This document shows, one piece after another, positions 51,667-59,245 of a stretch of DNA of 64,000 bases. Origin of the DNA: Agarivorans gilvus (lineage in GTDB: Bacteria > Pseudomonadota > Gammaproteobacteria > Enterobacterales > Celerinatantimonadaceae). The notes under the pieces were generated by a model that saw only the letters and a program-made list of their open reading frames with translations, was not told the origin of the DNA and made no database searches. The translations under genes were made by a program, and so were the position numbers. Where the stretch lies: NCBI RefSeq assembly GCF_001420915.1, contig NZ_CP013021.1, positions 1,636,501 to 1,700,500 of the forward strand, given 5' to 3'. Numbering within the stretch: the first letter of the stretch is position 1; each line of letters opens with the position of its first letter.

Positions 51667-53141
51667 TTAGTTTGGGATCTCAATATTGATAGGAGTCAGT
51701 TCGAGGTTCAGCTCTTCATCTTCTGGAATATACACGGCCGATGTAGTTGGCTGATGAGGCTGTGTTACTGCAGCCTTCGGCTTAACCGCAGGTTCTTTTA
51801 AAGAGCGGATCTGACCATTGGCAGTAATATAATGCTGGTCCCTCAAATACATTTGTTGCTCTTGCAGCAGGCTAAAGTTGGCATCGTTCGGTAAGCTCAT
51901 TACCACCCTTCCCAGCTCAGTTATTGGCTGATAATTCACCTGCTGAGAAGCCAAGTTGGGATATAAGCGATGGCAAATTTCGAACTTGGAGGTATCCATA
52001 ATCGCCTGGTCGGGTAATGGCCGAGCCATATTTTTCAATGCCAATAATTGGCTCTGATGGAAATCACTGCCATTAATACTATAAGTCACCACTTTGGCTA
52101 AGCCCGCCTGCTTAGAACGGCTATAAATGGTGGGCGCACCAACAAAACTGCGAATATCTACGTGCAGGCCACTATTTAAACCCAGCGCTTCACGTACCGT
52201 TTTAGCCGAGTATTTTTGCGATTTACTGCGTGAGCGTTTACGCGCTTCATAATCAGATACCCAGTTAATTTGCCGTTGGTATTTTTGGTACAAAACATCG
52301 GATTTAGTGGCCTTACGTGCCACCGCTTTCACCTCGGCAATGGAACTAGAATGTGGCTCCCATACATAACCCAAGTAAATGTTACTATCGAGTTCACGTA
52401 CTTTCTTCAATACATCTAACTCTAAGGAGCTAAAAAAATAGCTACCTTGCGGTAGGCTCTGACGAGCCATTTTCAGTAGATGGTTTAATTCAACAATATC
52501 AGCATCTTGTTTTATCTCGATGTTGAGTTGCTGACCTAACTGGTAACTATTAGCCCATCGCTTAAATACATCAATAGCATAGGGCGCACGCTCTTGGCTT
52601 AACTGGCCGTCTTTATCGCGTACCACCAAGCTATTCCATTGCTCAGCCTTAATCCGCGACATTCTAAAGTGTTTTCCATCACTACGGCCAGTAGCGCGAC
52701 CAGTCACACTGTCATGGTGCACAACCCAATAGCCATCACGGGTTAACATCACATCAATTTCTACGCCATCGAAGCCGCCCAAGGCCCCATCAATACTGAG
52801 GAAGCTGAGTTTTCAGGGTAGAGATAATGACCGCGGTGGGCATAAACATCCAGCGGACAACTTTGCTGGTCGAGGTAGGCCGGGGTTTGCGCGGCTGTCC
52901 AATAGAGGCCTCGCGCTTGCAGCGCATATTGAATATCTTGAATTTGCGGCTCAGAGTAAGCCGAAAGCTTAAATACACGTCCTTCGGCGCCAATTGGCAA
53001 GTGGCTCAAGCCAGCAACCTCATCTTGCAGCGCCTCATCTGGTGACTCACTGGTACTGGCACACCCTACTAAGCCCAAGGCTAGCCCCAACAAAACCAGC
53101 TTCAGGCTGCCACTCATACTGCGCTTAGATTTTTGCCACAT
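51667..53141 (-). pseudogene. lipoprotein glycerophosphodiester phosphodiesterase, frameshifted
   Basis: The first frame (from 53141) encodes a lipoprotein signal (LALGLVGCAS, lipobox Cys) and the GDPD opening motif YAHRGHYLYPENSASS. The second frame (to 51667) continues GGFDGVEIDVMLTRDGYW and VVHHDS, the EID and HHD metal sites, through LNIEIKQD. One more G in the GGGG run at about 52785-52790 would join them as LMGALGGFDG. As written, the enzyme is split within its active site. Intact, it would be an outer-membrane or periplasmic phosphodiesterase. It overlaps the coiled-coil gene by 17 bases. Confidence 0.8.
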
Positions 53142-54612
53142 AAGTCCCCGCCGCTTGTTTTTTTTGCGCGATCAGCTGCTGCTGTTCTTCCACCTGTTTA
53201 CACAAGCTCTCGCTAGTACGCAAACTGCGGTCTCGCTCTTCACTCTGCTCACTTAATTCACCAAACAAACGGTTGTGCTGCTCCTGATGATGAGCGGCTT
53301 CCACCAATAATTGGCTCAAACGTTCAAAAGCTTGTGCGCACAGTTCGGTGGTATCGATAAACTGCTGGCTATGGCGCAACAACAGCGCGTAAGAATCGGC
53401 CAATGGCACCATGTTGCGACTATCAACTTGACGCCCAGCAGCGTCGTTCCAATGCGAACGCAGGACCTCCCAGTGTTCTTCATAATTACTCTTAGAGTAA
53501 AAGGTGTTTTCACGCTCTTCTGCCAAATGGCTTAAGCTGGTTCGAAAATAACTCGGTTCAAATGACGGCATAGGGACTCTGTAGCGATTAACGACGCCCA
53601 AGGGCTGGTCGAAGGCAAGTAGTAGTGCGGCTTTATCTTGCAGCGTATATTTCAATGAAAAGGCTTCACCTTGAATAGCTTCCTGACTGTTGGCAACATC
53701 GCGTAGCTGCAGCAGAGCTTGGTTGGCTTGATTATCCAATTGCGCTAGCACATCGCTTTGCTGCTGACAGGTTTGCTTAAATTGCTGTAAGCCCGTTTTC
53801 ACCTCTTCCAGTACTTGCAAGCAGTGTTGTGAGTAACTAAGACTGGAGCTGGCTTGGCGCTGCCCATCATGAGCTAATTCCAAAGCCTGCTCCGCCATAT
53901 CAACGGAGGTGCTGGCATCAGCAAGGGCTTGGCGAGCGCCGTGTAGCTGGGCATCGGCTCGGTCACGCTCAGCCACTGCGGCTTGTTGTGCCGACACCGC
54001 TCGGTTTAACGCTGCACGACAAGCGTTAACTTGACTCTGTGCCGCCGCGACTCGCCCTTCTTCGTAGCTGGTATCAGGGGGATAATATTCATAAATAGCC
54101 CGCCCTTGGCTATCTTTACCCACATATACCTCGCGGCGAGGACCGGCTCGAGCAATGCGTAACTGAGTCTCAGCCCGGCTTAGCTCACTATCGGCCCTAT
54201 CACTGTCCACTCTTGCTTGGCGAGTGGCTTCAATACAGGCGCTTAAGTGTGTTTGGGCTTGTGATAACCAGCTTTCCGCCATCTCGGTCTGCTGCTGCCA
54301 AGTCTGTTTTAAGGCATGGGCATCATCTAGACTTTGACTGCTGTGTTTAGCCACTGAGCTGGCATTATCGGATTGTTCTTCAACACGGCGGTGACGCATC
54401 TGAGCCTGCTGGCTCGCGGCTTGATAGGCCTGCTCTAAACTGTCATACAGTTCATGAATCGCAAACACATCTGATTTAGCAAAACCAATATAGTCTAGGC
54501 TTAAACGATTAAGCGCTTGGGCTTGTTGTAATAATGAACCGACCAGTTCTAACTGATAATCAGTTTGATAATCTAATTCTTCCAACTGACTGACTAACCA
54601 TCTCGGTTGCAT
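53125..54612 (-). CDS. long coiled-coil protein of the FtsK-type operon
   Basis: The 495-residue soluble protein is almost entirely helical, with Gln/Ala-rich heptads. It is interrupted by a short loop (REVYVGKDSQGRAIYEYYPP) near residues 184-203. Around residue 388, LRSHWNDAAGRQVD resembles the W-centred turn of WXG-like helical hairpins. It has no signal peptide. Its start shares a base with the stop of the 97-residue protein gene, so translation is coupled. It is probably structural or a substrate in the system. The family is not recognised. Confidence 0.65.
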   Translation of the reverse strand: MQPRWLVSQLEELDYQTDYQLELVGSLLQQAQALNRLSLDYIGFAKSDVFAIHELYDSLEQAYQAASQQAQMRHRRVEEQSDNASSVAKHSSQSLDDAHALKQTWQQQTEMAESWLSQAQTHLSACIEATRQARVDSDRADSELSRAETQLRIARAGPRREVYVGKDSQGRAIYEYYPPDTSYEEGRVAAAQSQVNACRAALNRAVSAQQAAVAERDRADAQLHGARQALADASTSVDMAEQALELAHDGQRQASSSLSYSQHCLQVLEEVKTGLQQFKQTCQQQSDVLAQLDNQANQALLQLRDVANSQEAIQGEAFSLKYTLQDKAALLLAFDQPLGVVNRYRVPMPSFEPSYFRTSLSHLAEERENTFYSKSNYEEHWEVLRSHWNDAAGRQVDSRNMVPLADSYALLLRHSQQFIDTTELCAQAFERLSQLLVEAAHHQEQHNRLFGELSEQSEERDRSLRTSESLCKQVEEQQQLIAQKKQAAGTYVAKI

Positions 54613-54905
54613 TAGGGCTGCTCCTTGGCTTGCTCTGTCGAGGTCACCCTAACATCACCACCCGATTCGATATCTGGCTCACATTGCTCACGCCAATCGG
54701 CTAGCTTATTTAGCAATTGCTCGGTCTGGGCGAAGATAGTGCTAATTTCCGATTCCACACCTTCGGCAGCTAAGCCCAAATAATGTTCACGTAAAGCTGC
54801 CCAACGGCTTCGCATGGCATCTAGCCCATTTTCAATGTGACTATGGGCTAAATTAGTACTAGCAATTAAATCCTGTAAGGCCGCCTGCTGGCGCAACTTA
54901 GTCAT
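54612..54905 (-). CDS. 97-residue helical protein, WXG100-like in size and context
   Basis: The protein is predicted as two helices joined around MRSRWAALREHYLG (Trp35), without signal peptide, and has an acidic polar tail. Size, helical hairpin form and position near an FtsK/SpoIIIE ATPase gene match WXG100 proteins, although the central motif is W-A-A rather than W-x-G. It overlaps the neighbouring 89-residue protein gene by 8 bases. Confidence 0.6.
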   Translation of the reverse strand: MTKLRQQAALQDLIASTNLAHSHIENGLDAMRSRWAALREHYLGLAAEGVESEISTIFAQTEQLLNKLADWREQCEPDIESGGDVRVTSTEQAKEQP

Positions 54906-55167
54906 GTAAATAACTCCTAAGTTGGGCCAACTTCAGCTGCAGTTGCTCGCCAAGTTCGGCGCAGCGAACCTTGGCGATCAGGTTAGCGAGATCTTCAATC
55001 TCAACTAAGTCACGCTGTAAACCGAGCAATTTTGCTTCAGGCAATTCTGGAAGAGAGCGCTCCGCCTGCACATTTAATTGAGCAACTTGCTTAATCATCA
55101 ACGAGCTGAACGCTTCCAGCTCGCCCAGCAGTAAGGGAATTTGCTCTTCAACAAGGTCTAAAGACAT
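54898..55167 (-). CDS. 89-residue helical protein paired with the 97-residue one
   Basis: The all-helical small protein (SLDLVEEQIPLLLGELEAF to LKLAQLRSYLHD) is rich in Leu and Glu and has no signal peptide or Trp. It starts three bases after the ATPase stop and overlaps the next gene. A tandem pair of proteins near 90-100 residues beside an FtsK-type ATPase is the hallmark arrangement of ESX substrates, so the pair may form a heterodimer. Confidence 0.6.
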   Translation of the reverse strand: MSLDLVEEQIPLLLGELEAFSSLMIKQVAQLNVQAERSLPELPEAKLLGLQRDLVEIEDLANLIAKVRCAELGEQLQLKLAQLRSYLHD

Positions 55168-55170
55168 CGA

Positions 55171-58056
55171 TTAATTCCATTGTGCAAAGAGCTGAGCAAG
55201 GTGGTTTAAGTTAGCTTCTAAGCCTACTGCATCGTTATAGCAATAGGGTTTAAACTTACTCGGCCGATTTTGCATCTGATCGATGTGCAGCGCATAAATC
55301 GGCTTCTTACCGTCGACTTGCAATTTCGCCGCATCTCGCGTTTTGAGCAGTCTGAAACTGTCTTCCTCAGACATTTGTAGCGCAACCTTATGCCGCACCC
55401 CTTCGATGTCGTTGCGATCGAAGGCCTTGCTCACTGAACGCACATTATCAAAGCTGAAGATTAAGTGAATGCCGTATTCTGAGCCGTGCTCAAGCAGGGC
55501 TGCAAAATGATTAGCACTACCCTCGGCATATTCTTTCATACCGTAGGCATTGTCTTGCTTAACCAGTTCCTTAACCCGTTGCGCTTCGTTGATCACGAGG
55601 AAAATAGAAGGCTCCGCCAACATATCCTCTTCGTCCATCGCTCGCCGTTTATCGAGCTCGGCGGCCACGGCATCAAGATGCACCGCAAAATCACTGAACT
55701 TTTCACTAAAACTGGCTGAATTATTTAAGGCCTGTTGATTAGCCGCGCCCATAACGCCATACCATTGTGAGCCTTTAATACTGCGGTCTAGTAGGTGAAC
55801 TTGGTATTGCTCGGTGCTGGCATTGACCGGCATTTGCGCCACCAAATAAGCCAACATTCCGCTACGGGCTTCGTTACTGTCGCCCACCAAGAGCATGTGC
55901 TCGTTAGCGCGTCGACGGAACACCACTTTGGCCTGGCCGTGAATGTTCATTTCCTTACCCAACCAAAACACCGAGGGGCGCTCAATCGGGTACCACTCAT
56001 TTTCGTTCAAGCCACCTAGGTGTTGCGGCTTGTTGGCATATTCAATCCACTGATCTTCGTTGGGGCGCTGAGGATGAGAGGCAAACAGTGTGTTCAACTG
56101 CAAGTTGTCCGCTAACTCGGGTTGCTCTGAACCATCCAGTAGTACGGTCTGATTTTCTCCGCCTTGCTGCTGCCATTTATCCACCAACTGGCTTAATAGC
56201 TGCTTGCGTTGACCCTCTTCAATGTAGGCCACTCGGCCGGTATCACAAGGCACTTCGTCCACACCACCATTGTGGCTTACCACCACTTGACCCGTTTCAG
56301 TACACGCTCGGATCAATTGCTTACCTTTCGCGCCAAATTCTTGTAGTGAAGTGATTTCTTCACCACTCATCTTCATGGCGACCCGCAGGTTAATGTTGCT
56401 GAATGTGGCCTGAGGTTGAGACATCCCAGGAACCACAAATTTTTGCGAGCCGACAAACATGTGAATACCCGCACTACGGCTTTGCGAGGCGATATTGATC
56501 ATCAGCTGTGAACCCAAGCCGGTTTTATCGTCTTCAAACAAGGTTTGATATTCGTCGATAACCAACATTAAACGCGGCAACTTCCCATTTGGAGAGCCTG
56601 CTTTTCGATAGCTGATGAAGTCAGAGAAACCGAGAGACTTAAACAGATCATTACGGCGGTTCATTTCATCAAGCAATTCTTGCAGCACGCTGCGCGCTAA
56701 CTGAGGACTGGTGTTTAATGACACCACTCGGGCGTGTGGCAATTGCGGATAGTTTTGAAACTCCACCCCTTGCTTACCATCAATTAAGTAAAACTGAACA
56801 TCTTCAGGGCTGTAGCGGCTAGCAATCGACAAAATAAAGGCATGATATAAATTCGACTTACCGGCACCAGTCATGGCGGCCAACATACCGTGAGAGGAAG
56901 GTTGTTTATTACGTTCGCCAAACCACAACTCAATATCATTTTTACGGCTGCCGGAACCGCCAATGGGCGCCGACAGTACTTCCGTGGCATCTTCCTGCCA
57001 CCACTGGCTAGGGTCGGTGGCAATCACATCGGAAAAGCCGAGTTTCGTTTCCTTAGGTTTAGCACGACTCAAGCCATCTAAAATGGCATTCATCATATCC
57101 GAGCTCTTGATACCTTCGGCAAAGCCCTTACCCAAACCCCAGGTGAGTTGATTGCTATTTAAGTAAGCATCACGTAACTCGGGAAATAACTGCTTGAGTT
57201 GCAAGCCGTTAGGCAGTTCGGCCTTGTTATCAAGATCGAGCAACACCATTTTACCTGCTTTAGGACCGGTATTGGCGATTTTGGCTAACAGCTCAATGGA
57301 ACGTCGGTCATAGGCCTGAGGAAAATCCTTGGCCACAATCAACTCAAACTTGGCATTGCCGAGGATCTCCTCATCAACATCGATGAGGCGTTCAGTATTG
57401 TTGTCGAGGTAAGTACTTTGGATACGTACAATATCATTTAAAATATCTTCCAGTACTTTTGCCACATCGTTATCCACCATACGCTTGAATGGCAAACGTT
57501 TGGTATAGGGAAAACTCTGCCCCATTTTTAGCGGATCAATCAAAGTGAACTGCGAGGAATAAGGCAGCATCGCCGCAAGGCGAAATACAAAGTAGTTAAT
57601 CCGATTAACCGAATCCTCATCGCTATCAAAAAAATAACAATAATCAGATGCATAAAAAGGAATTTCTTTTGGCACTCTCACCACCGCAGTGCGTCCATCG
57701 CCTAGCGGGTATTCTAGTTTTTCAAAACAAAATGGTAGGTTTCGCGGCAAGTAGTTTTTATCAAAGGCATAGGCGTTCCAATCAACTCTTTCGAGTAGCG
57801 GTTGCAAGGGCTCGGGTAAACGCGCCAGCACGGCATTCATATCGGCAAGACTTTGACTTAGTTGTTGCTCACTGTCTGCCACCGCACTACTGGCATGTTG
57901 TTTTACCTGCGTGAGTAAGTCTTGCTCCAGAACTTGCAGCTCACTCAAGCTACTATCAGCGTTACTATCGATGCATTCTATTAACTCTTCAGCCAAACGT
58001 TGACGCGCAAGGGTGGCGTCTTTAAGTTCACTATCTAATTCAATCATCTCTACCAC
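55171..58056 (-). CDS. FtsK/SpoIIIE-type ATPase, tandem domains (EssC/EccC-like)
   Basis: The 961-residue protein has no membrane helix. An N-terminal helical region (1-110) precedes a FtsK/SpoIIIE ATPase domain with Walker A MTGAGKSN (K400) and Walker B LMLVIDEYQ (D501, E502), followed by GSQKFVVPGMSQ. A second related domain (about 690-930) has lost the P-loop lysine (LLVGDSNEARSG) and keeps INEAQRV at the Walker B place. Tandem active and degenerate FtsK domains are typical of type VII secretion ATPases. It has no gamma winged-helix domain for DNA, so protein transport or pumping is more likely than chromosome translocation. It is the second gene of the operon. Confidence 0.8.
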   Translation of the reverse strand: MVEMIELDSELKDATLARQRLAEELIECIDSNADSSLSELQVLEQDLLTQVKQHASSAVADSEQQLSQSLADMNAVLARLPEPLQPLLERVDWNAYAFDKNYLPRNLPFCFEKLEYPLGDGRTAVVRVPKEIPFYASDYCYFFDSDEDSVNRINYFVFRLAAMLPYSSQFTLIDPLKMGQSFPYTKRLPFKRMVDNDVAKVLEDILNDIVRIQSTYLDNNTERLIDVDEEILGNAKFELIVAKDFPQAYDRRSIELLAKIANTGPKAGKMVLLDLDNKAELPNGLQLKQLFPELRDAYLNSNQLTWGLGKGFAEGIKSSDMMNAILDGLSRAKPKETKLGFSDVIATDPSQWWQEDATEVLSAPIGGSGSRKNDIELWFGERNKQPSSHGMLAAMTGAGKSNLYHAFILSIASRYSPEDVQFYLIDGKQGVEFQNYPQLPHARVVSLNTSPQLARSVLQELLDEMNRRNDLFKSLGFSDFISYRKAGSPNGKLPRLMLVIDEYQTLFEDDKTGLGSQLMINIASQSRSAGIHMFVGSQKFVVPGMSQPQATFSNINLRVAMKMSGEEITSLQEFGAKGKQLIRACTETGQVVVSHNGGVDEVPCDTGRVAYIEEGQRKQLLSQLVDKWQQQGGENQTVLLDGSEQPELADNLQLNTLFASHPQRPNEDQWIEYANKPQHLGGLNENEWYPIERPSVFWLGKEMNIHGQAKVVFRRRANEHMLLVGDSNEARSGMLAYLVAQMPVNASTEQYQVHLLDRSIKGSQWYGVMGAANQQALNNSASFSEKFSDFAVHLDAVAAELDKRRAMDEEDMLAEPSIFLVINEAQRVKELVKQDNAYGMKEYAEGSANHFAALLEHGSEYGIHLIFSFDNVRSVSKAFDRNDIEGVRHKVALQMSEEDSFRLLKTRDAAKLQVDGKKPIYALHIDQMQNRPSKFKPYCYNDAVGLEANLNHLAQLFAQWN

Positions 58057-58057
58057 C

Positions 58058-58690
58058 TTAGGCCATCATTTGGACTTGAATAAAGCCAGCCACAACGAGA
58101 ATAAATGCCGCTGTAAGAAGTAATTTTTTCTTTAAACTCTTACGCTTAGCTTGAGCTTTTTCTTGTGCCACCTCCAAACGAAGCTGCTCTAAACGTTGTT
58201 TCTTTCGTAAATCGGAATAACGACTAAAGTAGCTTTGTTCCATATGACGCAGCTGTGCAAGCGTATTAGTTAGCGGTTGCCATTGTTGAGATAATTGTTG
58301 ACGTAGTGTGGTAAGTTTTTCAGTAGCGGGCTGGTCGAGCGGAACGCTCTTAGAGAGCTCGCTAAGTTTTTCAATTTGAGTGGTAAACTGTTGGATGACA
58401 TGGGCTTGCTCACGCTCTTCTATAAGCTCTTCAGAAGGATCGCCATCATCGTTCAAGCCGTCTAGGGAAGTATTGAGTACCGTGTTTTGCTGCTTCCGGT
58501 AGCGACGAATCTTTTTCACCCCTGCTTGTAGCTCTGCGCAATATGCTTGAATAAGCTGCTCACTTTCTGCCACCGATTGCTGTGCATTTTGGATATTATT
58601 GCCTGCATTTACACGCGCACTGTGCACCGGTAAAAAGGCACGTCTAAAATCTTCGATACTCTCGAAGGATCCTAAGCCTTGATTTTGCAT
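58058..58690 (-). CDS. tail-anchored coiled-coil protein, first gene of FtsK-type operon
   Basis: The 210-residue protein is mostly coiled coil with one C-terminal membrane helix (LLLTAAFILVVAGFIQVQMMA) after a Lys/Arg-rich stretch, so the bulk faces the cytoplasm. It is one base from the ATPase gene and could anchor that ATPase, which itself lacks membrane helices. No known family is recognised. The promoter of the whole operon should lie within the 555 bases upstream. Confidence 0.7.
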   Translation of the reverse strand: MQNQGLGSFESIEDFRRAFLPVHSARVNAGNNIQNAQQSVAESEQLIQAYCAELQAGVKKIRRYRKQQNTVLNTSLDGLNDDGDPSEELIEEREQAHVIQQFTTQIEKLSELSKSVPLDQPATEKLTTLRQQLSQQWQPLTNTLAQLRHMEQSYFSRYSDLRKKQRLEQLRLEVAQEKAQAKRKSLKKKLLLTAAFILVVAGFIQVQMMA

Positions 58691-58769
58691 ATCTTCCCTA
58701 ATAAGTAATGAATACCGTTCAAGTTATCAACAGAACAGTGCCGTATTCAATTTAAACACAATGAGAAAA

Positions 58770-58783
58770 TGACCAAACGGTCA
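58770..58783. promoter_or_regulatory. TetR-type operator candidate
   Basis: TGACC-AAAC-GGTCA is a perfect 5-bp inverted repeat with a four-base spacer, a form common for TetR-family operators. It is flanked by A and T runs and sits 80 bases before the first gene of the FtsK-type operon. No TetR gene is in the window. Confidence 0.45.
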
Positions 58784-59146
58784 CTTTTTTGATATAAACA
58801 ACAATAAAAACAGTGTTATATGGCTGTATAATAAGGAAAAACTCTAGCACAGCACTATTAAGCATTCAATTTGCTAGACGGATAAAAACCCATTTAATTT
58901 GTATTATCTTAACCCTTAACAAGCGATCTTTGCTGAGTGGCCTAGAGGCGGATAACAGACAATAAATGTATCAGTGATATCCTGCAAAACACCGAAACAA
59001 ATTAGCTATCATTAGAAAACTCACCTATCACAACAAACTCGCTAGCTAAGCATCTTAAAGGCAAACTGCTAAGTTCCTATCAAGCGCATATCGCCACTAA
59101 AGACAACACAAATTGATAACAAGATTAATACAAGAGAAAAACCCAG

Positions 59147-59175
59147 CTGTCTCATTTCGGTAAAACTTTTGTCAC
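59147..59175 (+). promoter_or_regulatory. Pho-box-like repeats upstream of phoX
   Basis: Three 7-base units at 11-base period, CTGTCTC, CGGTAAA and TTGTCAC, are separated by AT-rich tetrads (ATTT, ACTT). This fits the PhoB box (CTGTCAT repeats) with one poor unit. A possible -10 TATGTT starts at 59186. Its position before a phosphatase gene supports PhoB control. Confidence 0.6.
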
Positions 59176-59245
59176 ATTTCTTTTCTATGTTACTCCGCAC
59201 TCGTATGGATTAAGCCAGCGAAAAACAACGACTCAGGAGAGAGAA

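Larger units (their letters stand above)
58691..59245. other. divergent regulatory region between FtsK-type operon and phoX
   Basis: The 555-base gene-free region is strongly AT-rich. It holds the inverted repeat at 58770-58783 near the operon side and Pho-box-like repeats at 59147-59175 near the phoX side. Confidence 0.6.
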
